Assembly: GCA_022578965.1 (NCBI GenBank) | Contig: MU400824.1 | Span: forward strand, 1-34,876 | Origin: Xylaria sp. FL1777 | Taxonomy: Eukaryota > Ascomycota > Sordariomycetes > Xylariales > Xylariaceae | Length of the DNA stretch: 34,876 nucleotides | Direction: 5' to 3' | Shown here: positions 1 to 11,717 of the stretch, in pieces | Layout of the letters: every line of letters starts with the position of its first letter | Numbering within the stretch: the first letter of the stretch is position 1 | Notes under the pieces: generated by a model | Seen by the model: the letters and a program-made list of their open reading frames with translations, nothing else | Told to the model about the DNA's origin: nothing | Databases searched by the model: none | Program-made: the position numbers and the translations under genes

Positions 1-1399
1 ATTTGCTATATAAACAATTAAAGTTATTTAATATATAACTTAAAAAAATAGTTTAATTAAAAGTAATAAATAATAAAAAGTAATAAGTTAATATAATTAA
101 TAAACTTATAAAATTATAAAAACTTTAAATTATTAAAGCTTAAAATATAGCTTAAAAAAAAATCATATTTAAAAAAATAAAACTATAATTATAAATAGTA
201 TAGTTATTAAACTAATTATAAACTATTAAAATACTTAGTTATTAAATAAACTTAAAAAAACAAAACTTATAAAACTTTAAAACAAAAACAAATAAAATTA
301 AAAGCTATAAAAAATACTATAGAAAAAAAACTAATAAAAATAAACAAAGTATTTTTATAGCTTAAACTACTTTAAATATAACAAAATAAAAAAGCATTAA
401 TAGTTAGTACAAAAATTAATATGTTTTAAAAACTAAAACTAGCAATTTAATTAATTATTAAAAGTTACTACTATAATAAAACTATAATAAAAAACAATAA
501 TAATATTTTATATTTAAAAGATTTAAAACATAATAAAATATTATAAAATTATTATATAATATATTATTGCTACTAATATTTATTTAATAAATTAAAAAAT
601 AATTAATTTTTTAAACAAATTATAAAAATAAAAATATAAAAGTTTTATAAATTAAAATAGTTAGTTATAACTATAGTTTATTATAAAAATTTACAAAAAT
701 TTGCAACATTTAAAAAAAATTCTAACTATATTTATAATACTAGTTTAAAAAAATATAAAAATAACTACTATAAATATTATTAGCTAATTAAAGCATAATT
801 ATATTAAAAAATAGTTATTAAAAATAAAAAAGCTTAAAAGCTATAATTTAAAGCTTAACTAAAAGCAAAAATAAAACAAAGCATAATAACATTTAAAATA
901 TAAAATAAAACAAACATTTAAACATTTAATAAAAAAAAGTCAAAAAACAAAATAAGCATTTGCTAAAAAAGCAGCAAATAGCTAAAAAAACTAAAGCTTT
1001 ATATAAAGTTTAATGTAATAACTAAAAAAATCAATTTAAAGTTAAACTTATATATTAAAAAAAAAAATATAACACTTTAATTAATTTAAAAGTATAAGCT
1101 AACATAATTTTACTTAAAGTAACAAAACAAAATAAAATTTCTTAAAAATACAAGCAAAAATCTTAAAAAATTAAAAGATTTAATAAAAGTACTTTTAGCT
1201 ATAATAACAGTTATATATTTAAAAAAACTAAACTTTTTAATATATTTATATAAAAACATAAAAAGCAAATTATATTAAATATTGCTAATATATTTAATTA
1301 TAATATTATTTTAAAAATACTATAGCTAAAAATTAGCAACTTTTTAATTTAATAAAAAGCAAAAACTATTAATTAAAAAAATAAAAAATAAAGCAAAAA

Positions 1400-2815
1400 A
1401 ATTAGAAAAATCGCAAAAGAAATCCTAAACAAAATACTAAAAGTATATTATAAATTTTACAAACTATTTAAAAAAAAAAAAAAAAAAAAACTTCTTAAAT
1501 ATAGCTTATAAAACTATTATATTTTTATTAAAAAAAAATGTTAACTAAAGCTTTATTAAGTATATTATATAAGCTTAAACAAAACAAACGCTTTATAAAA
1601 ATATATTTAAAAAAATCTAGCAAAAAAATTCTTAAAAAAATTTTAGTTATTTGCTAAATATTTTATAGTATTAATACTTAAAATAAAAAATAAAAAACAA
1701 CTAATTAATAAAAAAAAAAAACTAGTATAGTAAATAATAATTAATTATTAACTATTAAACGTAATTATTATTACAAATAAATATTTTTTTATTTTATTAA
1801 TAACTATAAAAAAAAACATTAACTAAGCAAAATAATTTATAATAGTTAATATTTTAAATAAATATTATGTTATTAAAATAACTAAAAAAAAAAAATAAAA
1901 AACTATTATATAAACAATATATAAATTATATAAGTATATAGTTATGCTATAAAAACTATAAAACATATTAGCTAGCTTTTAATATATAATAATAACGATT
2001 TTACAGAAGTTTTTAAACAAATTTATGTTTATTTATTTAAACAATATTTTAATTTACTTTAAAACATTAAAAAAACATAAAAAACATATAACTTAAGTAT
2101 TAAAAATATTTAAACAAGTAAAATTATAACTTAATACAAAAAAGTATATATAGCATATATAAAAAATTAACTTTTTAAGATTTATAATTATTTTAAAACA
2201 AATATAAATTTAATAATTAAAAATTAATATAATATAAAACTAAAAGATATTTAACTTAGCTATTATTATAAATATATAATAAACATTAAAATTTTTAAAT
2301 TATGTTTAAATGTTAATTTAAAACTTTAAAAAAATAGCATTTTATTTTATAAAGTATATAAAAAAAAAATATAAAAGAAAATCTTTTTTAATTTTAAAAA
2401 AAGCTTAAAAAGCTTTTAAAAAACTAAAACTAAAAGTTATTTCTAATTTTATAATTAAACTACTTAATTTATAAAAAAAGAAAAAACTAAAAACTAATGC
2501 TTTAAATAATATAATTACAAAAGTTTTAAAACAATTAAAAAATAACAAAAAATAGCACTTAATAGCTTATTATTTTAAAGCACTACAAAATGCAGCATTA
2601 TAATACTTTATATATAACAAAAAACTATTTGTAATTATTATAGCACTTAAAAAGTAAAAACTGTTTTTTATAAAAACTATAAAACTAATTAAAATTTATT
2701 TAAATTATTAAAACTTAACAAAATTTATAACTATATAAAAAATTACTAAACAACATAAAAATTAAATAGTTTTTTTTTTTAAGTTTAACTTTAAAATATA
2801 TTATATTAAAAAAAA
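1400..2815 (+). pseudogene. Degraded reverse transcriptase/RNase H region of the Gypsy element
   Basis: Reading from about 1400 shows reverse-transcriptase-like traces. The clearest is Y-L-N-N at 2034-2045, where two Asp codons of the catalytic YxDD box have become Asn, as G-to-A RIP on the coding strand would produce. Downstream is a thumb/connection-like stretch near 2290-2400. An RNase H-type segment with HLIAYYFKALQNA lies from about 2556, then an IALKK.K segment and a degraded YTDHKNLTKF-type motif near 2687-2720. Many TAA and TAG codons sit where Trp (TGG) or Gln (CAA/CAG) is expected. This is a relic, not a gene. Confidence 0.75.
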
Positions 2816-3049
2816 AAAAACATTTAAGCAAACATACTTAATTAATAAAATTAAAAAAGATTTAAAGTTTTAAAAAAAAACATTTAAATATTATATTTTT
2901 AAAAAAATAAAAGCTTAAAAATTAAAGTTATATTTAAAAACTTTATAAATATATAGCTATAATAAGCTTATAACTTAAAAAAGTTAGCATAATTACAAAA
3001 ATATAAAAAATTAAAAAATAATAAGCTAATATATAAACATAAAGTTTAT

Positions 3050-3700
3050 TTACTAGAATTTTTACGAAATAAATTTATTAAAAAATTTTATAAATACTTA
3101 TTATATAAACACTAAAAAATAATAAAAATAGTTAAATAACTATAAAAAAAATACAATTTTTTAAAACTATAAAACATAGTTAAATTTATTATAAAAAAGT
3201 ATAATATTTGTAATAAAGCTAAAATAGCTTAATATAAACTTTATAAACTGCTATAATTTATATAAATACTTAAATAAGCATAGCATACTATTGCTTAAAA
3301 TTTTATTATAGCATTACTTTTATTAACTAATTTAGTTACAAAAATATAATATAATAAAATATAAATTATTATTAATAAACTTATTAAGTATGCTTACTTT
3401 TTATTATTTAAAGAAAATATAATAGCTAAACAACTTATATATACTTTTATATACTAATATTTAAATAAATATAAACTATTAAAAAAAATTGTTTTAAACT
3501 AAAATAAATTATTTACTTTTAAGTTTAAAACTAGCTTTTTTAAACTTATTAATATTAAACTAAAGTTTTTAACTATTTATTACTTATAAATAAATAAACA
3601 AACAAAAAAACTAAACTAAATATTAAAACAATATTTATAAAGTTATATTAACTACTAATAAAATAATTAAGTAAAATTATTACTAATAGCATAAATTTTA
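3050..3700 (+). pseudogene. Degraded Gypsy integrase region
   Basis: Traces in order are a zinc-binding-like HHCC region (about 3100-3230), a DFI segment that would carry the first catalytic Asp (about 3290-3320), a KYAYFL-like segment near 3385-3405, FTFKF at 3512-3526 and a degraded HPQTDGQTER-type segment near 3583-3612. That order is specific to Ty3/Gypsy integrases. The frame differs from that of the RT/RNase H traces upstream. Multiple stops make it non-functional. Confidence 0.75.
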
Positions 3701-4449
3701 TATAATATATTAATAAACAAAAATATAAATATATTTTTATATAAAGCTATTTATAAATAACAAGCAATTATTAAAAAACAAAAAAAAACATTAATAAAAA
3801 CACTTGCTATTTTAATTATAATACTTTAAGCAAAAACTATTATAACAAAAATTAAAACGTTATAAGTTAAACTGTAATTATGCTTTTAATTTTTATAATA
3901 ATAAATGTTAATATATTATAACAAAAAACAAACTAAAAAATTAATTTTTTAAAAAAAAAACAAAGTTTATTTATTATAATAAAAACAAAATATAAACATT
4001 AATATTCTTTAAATTAAAACAAAACAACTAAGCAATAAATTAAAATTTAAAAAATTTAGCTTTTTTAAAATTAAAAAAATTATTTTATTTATTAACTATA
4101 AACTATTATTATTAAAAAATATACAAATCTATTTTATTTTTTATATTTTTTTACTAAAACTAGCACTTATTAAAATACTTATTAAAATATAACTAAAAAT
4201 AAAAACAAATTAAAACGTTTATAAAATTAAAAGTATACTAAATTTTTGTTAAAACAATAATAACTTAAAATATTTTATTAAATAAAAAAAATATTTATAT
4301 ATTAATAATACTTAAAAACTTAAAAAACATTTAAAAACTGCTAAAATAGTTATAAATTAGTTTTACTGCTAATATTTTAACTGCTTAAAACTAAAAAAAA
4401 AAAGTTAACTTTAAAAAAAACGCTTAAAAAATCTTAATTAAATTTAAAT

Positions 4450-4970
4450 AAAATAGTTTATGCTATTTTAGCTTGCTTTTTTTATTATTTTTACTTTTTT
4501 ATTAACGCTTTTTGTTTTTTTTTAATATGCTTTATTTTGTTTAATTTATTTAAAAATTAAAGCTTTTGCTAAACTATTTTAATACTTTTTGCTTTTAAAA
4601 AACGTTTTTATATATAAAACTAAGCTAACTTACTTAAAACAAAGTTAAAGCTATTTTAAGCTTGTTTTAATTTTTTTTAAACTAAAAATAACTATTATTT
4701 TGCTTGCTTTTTTTTTTTTTTAAAACAATAATATTTAAAAACTATATTATTAATTAAGTTAATTAAAACTTTTAATTTATTATAAAAGCAACTAATATAT
4801 ATGCATTTAAAACAATAAAACATATTATTTGTTATTTTATATATTAATAACTAATTAAAGCAGTAAAAGCAAAGCATAACTTTATAACTAATAAAATTAA
4901 TAAAAAAAGCAAAAACAAGTTTTTGTTTTGTTTTAAATAAGCAGTAAGTTTTTTTAATGCGTTTTAATAT
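4450..4970 (-). pseudogene. Antisense Cys-rich ORF relic inside the Gypsy 3' region
   Basis: Base skew flips here: the + strand is A-rich up to about 4440 and T-rich from about 4450 to 4970, which suggests that the minus strand was coding. The minus-strand frame starting near 4960 runs a long way with a single stop and shows two paired-cysteine groups, C-x2-C at 4860-4871 and C-x2-C-x4-C at 4788-4815. A Lys-rich, coiled-coil-like tail follows toward 4460. This resembles the Cys-rich plus coiled-coil hypothetical proteins that accompany some fungal Gypsy elements as antisense ORFs. That link is from memory of the family and needs a search. RIP has degraded the frame. Confidence 0.4.
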
Positions 4971-5049
4971 TATAACATACAAAAAAAAAAAAAAAAAAGA
5001 ATACTTACAGAAAATTATTAAAACAATAATTTTAAAAAAAAAAAAATAA

Positions 5050-5543
5050 TATTATAAAATTAGCATAAAAGTAGCTTTTAAAGCAGCTTAATGCTTTTAT
5101 ATATACTTTATACTTTTTTTTTTGCTAGCTAAAACTAAAATTACATAATAATTTATTTAGCTTACTAAGCTTATAATAATTTAAAGCTTACTAAGCTTAC
5201 AGTAATTTAAAGCTTACTAAGCTTATAATAATTTAATGCTTACTAAACTTGTAATAATTTAAAAAAAGTTACTACTTTTTTTACTTTTTTTTTGTTTATA
5301 TAATTATGCACTTTTTATATTTAATTATTTGCTTAGTTTTAGTTTTTTAGCTATTAATTTTTTATAACCGCTAAGTATTAATATATTTATTACTTTTAAT
5401 TCCTTAAGACCTTTATTAATGCATAGTAGTAAAAATACCTTAAAAACTTCCTTAATGAACTACTATTAAAAATCCTATTATTACCTACAAATCAAGACCT
5501 TAAAAGCAAACCTGTTATATTAATATATAACAGGTTTATTACA
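5050..5543 (+). repeat. 3' LTR of the left Gypsy element
   Basis: This 494-bp segment aligns base for base, apart from transitions and about one indel, with 34370-34864. The start corresponds to TGTTACGAAAT in the better-preserved copy (here TATTATAAAAT), and the end is ATTACA, so the original ends were TG...CA. An A-run at 5034-5046 directly upstream fits a mutated polypurine tract, which marks this as the 3' LTR. The 3' half keeps more G/C than the 5' half. The short palindrome-like sequence at 5511-5534 (CTGTTATATTAATATATAACAG) is internal to the LTR. Confidence 0.8.
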
Positions 5544-6600
5544 TTATATTATTTTTATTATTTATGTATTAAGCTATAAACTATATATTTATAGCTAATT
5601 TTAAGCTATTAATATGCATTAAATATATTATTATATAAGTTAAAGCAAAAATAATGCTTAATATTAGTTTTAAAGCAATAAAACTATTAATTTAATAAAT
5701 TAGCAAAATGTTTAGTTTTTTTAAAAAATAAATAAACAATAATACAAGCATATTTATAAATAAAAAAAGAATTAATTAGCATAAATTAAACAGTTTTATT
5801 ATAAAATTAATTATACTTAAAAAATCTAAAAATAATAGCAAAGTTAAAAAAACTAATAATAATATTAAATAAATTATGCTATATAAAAGTTTAATTTATT
5901 GCTATTTTAATTTTTAAACTTTATTAAAAATAGCTATTTATATATATAATTAAACTTTAAAGCTTAATAATTATAGCAGTTATTTTTTGCTGTTTAAAAT
6001 ATAACTATTAAATTAATAATTAGCTATAAAAATTATTAATTATATTAAAAATTTAAATAAAAAAAAAAGTTAAATTTTAATAATATTTAATATAAAACTA
6101 TAAAGTATTATTAATATATAATTACTTTAATAGTTTAAAAATATTAAAAAACTAAATTTAAGCTTATTTATAAAAAAAAAAAGCTTAATTAAAACTTATA
6201 AAACTAATAATTAAGTTTTATATATTAAATAGCAAGCTAATAAATTTAAACTATATTATAATAGCTTATAAGCTATTATAAATTATTATTATAATAATAT
6301 ATATAAATTATAAAGCTTTAAAAAAATAACGTTATTTAATAAATATAATAATAATAACTTATTTTTAGCTTATAATAAAAATAGCTACTTAATAAAAAGT
6401 TTATAGTATACTAATAAATATATACTAAAAAAAATAAACAAAAATTAAAAATATTAATAATATAAATATTAAAAAGTATTTATAAATAGCTTTATTTTTA
6501 TAAATAGCTAAAATAGCTATTTAGCAAAAAAAATAATTATAGCTTTTAAGCAATATAAGCTATAATATATATTATATAATAGTTATTATATAAAAACCTA
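5544..6600. other. AT-rich RIP-like block without readable genes
   Basis: This 1-kb stretch has the same A+T-rich, stop-filled composition as the retrotransposon but lies outside its LTR. I could read no protein motif on either strand and found no matching repeat in the window. It is probably another mutated repeat, or flank reached by leakage of RIP. Composition returns to normal abruptly at about 6600-6640. Confidence 0.6.
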
Positions 6601-7009
6601 AAAAGCATAGATTAGCTCTACTTAAATTAGTAGTATTTATATATAGTTTTTTAGTACTGTACTTAGGAGATGTCTTTCCTTTAACATTTACCTTTTTAAG
6701 TACAGACCTGACCTTACGTAGTAATTACAAGGTTCTGGGCCAGTATTCAGAAGGCACACAGAGCATGGGCGTCCCCCCTGCCCGCTTCATGTTAAAGGAA
6801 GAAACTTGACCCCCATGGGTTGGTACCATACCTAGTGTAGAAGTAAATTCCCGATGCACCAGGTATTTCAAGCTGAACTGGGCCGTCCCTTTACCAATCT
6901 TGATGCCTTCTTCGGCACAGTTCGAAGAGGGGGCCCCCTTTCGCGCGAACTCGACAGGGCGGAATATTGCGCGCTAGCTTTGTAACAATAACAATACGCC
7001 TAAACAGCA
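6601..7009. other. Boundary and upstream region of the protease gene
   Basis: Base composition switches from AT-rich to normal here. An inverted repeat CTGTACTTA / TAAGTACAG lies at 6657-6665 and 6697-6705, right at the junction. No ORF is supportable. The remainder is presumably the promoter and 5' leader of the gene that starts at 7010. Confidence 0.4.
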
Positions 7010-9881
7010 ATGGCAGTTTCGAGGGTGTCTCGGTTGTTGCAGCTATTTCGCACTGTCCTTCAGAAGTTCATTGACGGCTGTACCGGAGCCTTGACTGAGT
7101 GTAACGAGCTAGAAGACTTGCAAGACGCGTTAGTGTCCGTGAGGTCTAAGCTGAGGTACCTTATTCCTGCAGATGACACTGTCAAAAATAAAAGAGTTGC
7201 AAAATTAGACGGCATTGGGCCAGTATTAGAAGAAGCGCTCAAGGGCTTAGAGGATCTGGCCAAACCTGCTACCAAGGTGCGTTGCTTTGGGAAGAGGGTT
7301 TGCTATGCCAACGATGAACGCGCCAAATATTCACATATTTAACTAGACTTTTGGGGCGGCTCAACATCCAAAACTTGAAGTACTGAGGAATCTCAACCCC
7401 GAAAAATTCGATTACACCGATGTATTCCATCTCCAAGCTCCGAACTTTCTTGGCCTCGTAGCATCGAGCGTGAGCGGGGTAAACAGCTTTGACCAATTCT
7501 TGAAGAGATTCGTGACCAAAGAGCCGCCAGGTTCCCAGCCCGGTGCAAAGAAGTATCTAGCCGAAAATCCCGAGCTGAATCCATTTTATCGCCGGGACAA
7601 AAGAAACAGCCTCTTCAGCGCGGTTGACCAGTATTGGGAAAGTTGCACTAAGCTACCTTGTGAAGGTCAGCACCATCCAGTCCTGTTTCTGCGGCCACCC
7701 GAGGTCCCGGACTTATTGCTAGATTGCCTGTTCAGCCTGAAGGAGATAGAAGAGCCTCCATGGGGAGAGTGTAGGATTAGATGGCTAGAACGAAAGTACG
7801 TGACGCCTCCCAACTTGAGAGCAGCTGAAATGATTACGGAACTGATATTGTATAGACAAAACATTAATACCTGGAAATTTGTCAAAGAACTTGAATCACG
7901 AGCTGGGCGATGCTCTCGAATGCACGCTCAGAGGTTGATTCTAAACTTCGCTGACACCATGGAGGCACAACCTGATTGCATCGGGAAGCTTGGGTCGGAG
8001 GTGTTAGATCAAAAACAGCGGCCTAGCTTTGAATTGGCGACGCTGGTGAGCCTAGGCGATATTCTTGCGCAGTCCACAGAGGCACCAGTGCTGAACGAGG
8101 AAACGAAAATGCTGCTGGCTTTCGCACTTGCGTTCGGGGTTCTTGCTTGGTCCGGATCCTACTGGCTTCCAACACAGCTGATTAAAGATCATATTTATTT
8201 CCTTCAGGACAAAGAAAAGTTATATCTCGAGCCCGTCATTTCACCTCCATCTGGGAATGTACTTACGAGGACAGAAGTTGACCACGATCCATACCGTCCA
8301 GCTCTTGGCGTCATTCTCGCAGAGCTATGGGAAGAGGAGGGCTGGGAAGCGAGCCTTGAAGACAGTGACGCTGATAATCAAGATGCCGCCTCGGAGACGG
8401 AAGATCCAAACACCATGGTTTACCAGACCCGAAGCACATTTCAAAACATCGAGTGGAATAACAACGAGTTCTACGAAAACGCTGTTGGCTCATGTCTTGA
8501 AGTAATAGGGAGTGGTTGGATATCTAATCCGTTGATTCACGATGAGTTATACCAGGACTTTCTCATAGAAAAAGTATTCGAGCCATTGCTCCAACAGATC
8601 TTGGCAATACCGGACTGCGATCCCCTAAAATTAGCAAAAGCACTAAAGACGAAGACAATGCCACCTATTGAAAGAGCATCCCAACCAACAATCCACCTCA
8701 CAGACTGCAGAAACACCCCGGGGTTCAGGTAAGTATATCTACAAGAAAGTGATACCGTGTACTAACTAAAACATCTATAGTGATGTGAAAGTAAAGCATT
8801 CACTGGGGTTTCTAGGTGAATTTAAACCGATTGTCCGGCATTTCTGCCTGAACAAGGAGAATGAGAAGTATTTTCCGGCGCTTAGCGATCGGCGGAAGGT
8901 GAGGATAGCCATTTTAGACACCGGCTTGGACCTTTTGCACGGCCAATTCGCGCCCAAGTTAGATAAAATATGCTTCAAAAACTTTGAGGCCGACTGCTGC
9001 AATGATGATAGCACAGATTGTGTTGACTATAAGCATTGCAAAGATGAGGACGGGCATGGAACGTTTATTGCTGGCATTGTCGACAAAGTCTGGGATATAT
9101 CCGAGCTTCATGTTGGGAAAGTTGCAAGCAAGCGCGAAACGGCTCGAAATTACACACAATTTGTTGATAGTGTTGCTAAGGTATGGTCGTTAGCCTCCAG
9201 AATTGCCCATATGTGAACTAACGGTGATGGTAGGGCATACTTTGGGCTTGTGACCGGTGGGAAGTGGACATCATCAACCTCTCCTTAGGTTTCCCAACGT
9301 ACAAGGAAGCCCTACGCCCTATCCGTGATGCGCTTAATCATGCCGCTAATAAGCGAGTCCTAGTGTTCTCTGCATGCCATAACTTCGGCAATAGTAGAGG
9401 TGCTCCGTGGCCTGCTAGCGAAGCTGGCCTTACGATCCCTGTCACGGCCGCCGACATGACTGGAAAGCTAGCGTCGTTCGCGCGAAGGCCGCAACCATCA
9501 AGAAAGAATGTTATGGCCTTGGGCGAGTCTCTCGAGTCAAGCTATGCTCTCCCAGGATCCCAAACTGTCCATTTCGAGTCAAGACGCCTAAATGCTACTT
9601 CATTCGCCACACCGATAGTAGCATGCATGGCCGCCATTGTGCTCTATGTCTTGAACAACGTGAATTACCCATATGGTCAAGAGGATGCCTCCCAAGAGCT
9701 CCGGACTTTTAAAGTGATGGAAAAAGTCTTGATTGACACGTTTGGTGAACATGAAGACATCGACTTGTACTACCTTAGACCAAGCTTTTGTTTGCACAGA
9801 ACTAAGGACTCATGGCAACTCGGAGAGAATATTAGGTTTATAGTGAGGAAAGAGAAGGCTAACAATGATGAATCAACATAG
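7010..9881 (+). CDS. DUF7580-subtilisin (peptidase S8) fusion protein, HET-Q2-like
   Basis: Four exons are inferred: 7010-7276, 7347-8728, 8781-9180 and 9234-9881, giving 898 residues. The introns start GTGCGT, GTAAGT and GTATGG; the second has a perfect TACTAAC branch site, and all joins keep frame. Residues about 1-550 resemble the fungal DUF7580-type alpha-helical region (conserved core LLAFALAF near residue 345, then IYFL). Residues about 590-830 are a subtilisin-like domain. Its visible triad is Asp596 in ILDTG, His642 in DGHGTFIAG and Ser806 in ATSFATP; the oxyanion Asn region is HNFGNSRG, near 732-739. There is no signal peptide, so the protease is expected in the cytosol. The gene lies tail to tail with a gasdermin-like gene 192 bp away, matching known fungal protease/gasdermin pairs in which an S8 protease cleaves the gasdermin. 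The protease call is firm; the pairing is inference. Confidence 0.85.
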
Positions 9882-10073
9882 TTAGAAATGGAGAAGCTAT
9901 GAATGAAGGCATTAGTTGGGCTAGATTGATGAGTTTGAATTCATATATTAGACGGAGAAAATCCTCGTAACCCAATCTTGGATATCAAGATCTCTATCCT
10001 TTGCAGATTGCACGCACGACCTATTATTGGCTGGCTCCGTTGAAAGAATATAGAAGCAATAGCTGCGCGCCAC

Positions 10074-10832
10074 CTATTTAGGAATGATCAGCTGGCAACC
10101 CTTCTCGGACACCTCGTCGTATCCTTCCGCTGCTCTCTCGGTTGGCGATGAATCCACCAAAAGCTTAAACGACGGTTCGTCGCCTTCCTTGTCGCTATAA
10201 AAGTAGCCGCGAAGTGCAGTGGCTCCCATCTCACCGACCCTGTTAGTTCGCAGCTTGGTCAACTCGTATCCACAAACGACTGGTCCCTCCGAGTAGTAGA
10301 ATACACGAACATCGCGGCCAGATTGGAACATGGCAGTGCCATCACCGGCTACCCCCACGTTTAACTGGCCTTCCAGCTCGTGTTGGGTGAGTTTAAAGTC
10401 GGTGACAATCACACCCCAGCCCAGTTTGATACCACTGATCAGCCAGGCCGTGTTTGTGTTGTTATCGTTGAAATGATTTGCTACAAAGCTCTTCGTGCTC
10501 AAGTCTCTGAGCAGGTCCTCCGTGACCTCTAAGTAGCTTCCAACCATCCTTTGGCAGGACAAGTATCTGCCCTCCTCACTCTTCCACGAGCCCCACAACC
10601 CGCCGCCGAGAGACAACACACTGGCCAGAGAGGAATTCACGCCGATTTTCCCCTCCGAGTTCAGCTTGATCTCGATAGAAAAGCTCACAGGGTTGGTTTC
10701 CTTCTTCTCATACTCTCTCTCCCCTAAAATGTAAAAGGGCGTGCTTAGTGGCTCGGAGTCGGGGAGCAGACTGCCCAGCTGGACAGCATCGATGGGGCAA
10801 TTGGGCTTCGGAATAAGTCTATAAGTAGCCAT
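10074..10832 (-). CDS. Fungal gasdermin-like pore-forming protein (RCD-1/HET-Q1 type)
   Basis: This is an intronless ORF of 252 residues starting at ATG 10832. The N-terminus contains YRLIPKPNCPID and QLGSLL, a pattern I associate with fungal gasdermin-like proteins. The middle has alternating beta-type segments and a Gly-rich stretch (SLGGGLWGSW, about residues 73-82), then LISGIKLGWGVIV (about 131-143), the position of the conserved beta-hairpin core in gasdermins. A final conserved-looking CGYELTKLR is followed by a charged tail of about 55 residues. In characterised fungal family members such a tail is removed by a partner protease to release the membrane-permeabilising form. The length (RCD-1 and HET-Q1 are about 250-280 residues) and the convergent S8 protease neighbour support the call. 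No Pfam-level motif can be verified by eye, so fold prediction would be needed. Confidence 0.65.
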   Translation of the reverse strand: MATYRLIPKPNCPIDAVQLGSLLPDSEPLSTPFYILGEREYEKKETNPVSFSIEIKLNSEGKIGVNSSLASVLSLGGGLWGSWKSEEGRYLSCQRMVGSYLEVTEDLLRDLSTKSFVANHFNDNNTNTAWLISGIKLGWGVIVTDFKLTQHELEGQLNVGVAGDGTAMFQSGRDVRVFYYSEGPVVCGYELTKLRTNRVGEMGATALRGYFYSDKEGDEPSFKLLVDSSPTERAAEGYDEVSEKGCQLIIPK

Positions 10833-11717
10833 CTTCTGGAAGTCGATGAGTTCTTGAGCCGTGCCTCAAGACTTGATTGGATGATATAGGAAAAACACCG
10901 TAAAGTAGTTTGAATTCTATATGGAGCTCCTTTTTACAACTATCAAAACTATCAAAACAGGCATACACAGTGACTGGCGGTAATCTTTGTAAACACGCGA
11001 CTGCCCCCTGCTAGATACCCCGAGACGGTGGCAAATAGTACCGGTTCCGACATGGGTTGTTCGATGTGATCTGAACACAGCAGCTGAACTGCGGCAGCCA
11101 GGCTGTGTATGGAGAGCTGAATCGCTTCCGACAGCGCCCAGGTGCTGACGAAGTAGGTACTTATAAATCTCTGCCCAACTGCGGGGTTCAATGCCGTGGA
11201 GATCATGTATACTAGTATCTACCGGTATTCAAATGGTAGAACGGATTTGCAGCACTTGCTTTCTGCACAAGTAGAAAACGGCGCAGCTTTTGTCAGCCAC
11301 GTAGCGGCTAAGAGGACCATCATTGGCCTCTATGTGTTCCGCTATCACCCGGCATTTACTGCATCCCCTTTCAGGACAAGCCTGCGTCAGTTGTATTATG
11401 GCGGCGCTTTTCGACCTAATTAAGCTGTAGCGTGGGTGCATCAAGTGGAATACTAGAAAAGAAACAAGGCACGGGGAAAATATACCTAGTTCTATTACCA
11501 TTTTGACTAATTATTTACGTGTTTAACCGTGGATGCACGTATTTTAGTTAGGCCACTTCCCGTAATTTTTTAGTTTCAGAGACCTAATTGAGTTTTAGAG
11601 AAAAGAGCAATGATTGCCCCGTGGCTTTATTTAATGTGGGAGAAAACCCAGCAAGGGAGTTGGAGCTGTTTTTTTCTTTTGAAGTAGTATCGATGATATC
11701 GAGGTCTTAGGCAACTC
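10833..11717. other. Intergenic region
   Basis: This gap separates the start of the gasdermin-like gene (10832, reading left) from the stop of the next minus-strand gene (11718). It contains only short ORFs of 75-90 codons on both strands without recognisable motifs. It should hold the promoter of the gasdermin-like gene immediately right of 10832. I see no RNA gene or repeat. Confidence 0.5.

Larger units (their letters stand above)
1..5543 (+). mobile_element. RIP-degraded Ty3/Gypsy LTR retrotransposon (left end outside window)
   Basis: The whole stretch is extremely A+T rich and full of stop codons, but translated + strand frames still show a Gypsy pol order. A reverse-transcriptase YLNN (degraded YLDD) followed by ILIY lies at 2034-2057. 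An RNase H region with HLIAYYFKALQNA lies at about 2550-2815. Integrase traces lie at about 3050-3700, including FTFKF at 3512-3526 (from the usual FTSKFW) and a degraded HPQTDGQTER-type segment near 3583-3612. RT and RNase H share one frame and integrase is in another, so indels have accumulated as well as C-to-T and G-to-A changes. The element ends in an LTR at 5050-5543. The start and 5' LTR are not in the window. Family assignment is by motif reading only. It cannot be coding now. Confidence 0.85.

Noticed and set aside
5511..5534. Palindrome CTGTTATATTAATATATAACAG as a possible transposon terminal repeat
   Set aside because: It lies inside the aligned LTR and is present, in mutated form, at the same place in the second copy, so it is part of the LTR, not a separate element end.
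7277..7342. Extension of the first exon of the protease gene to the stop at 7342
   Set aside because: A GTGCGT..CTAG intron (7277-7346) joins two coding frames in phase and continues the protein, so the extension is intron sequence.
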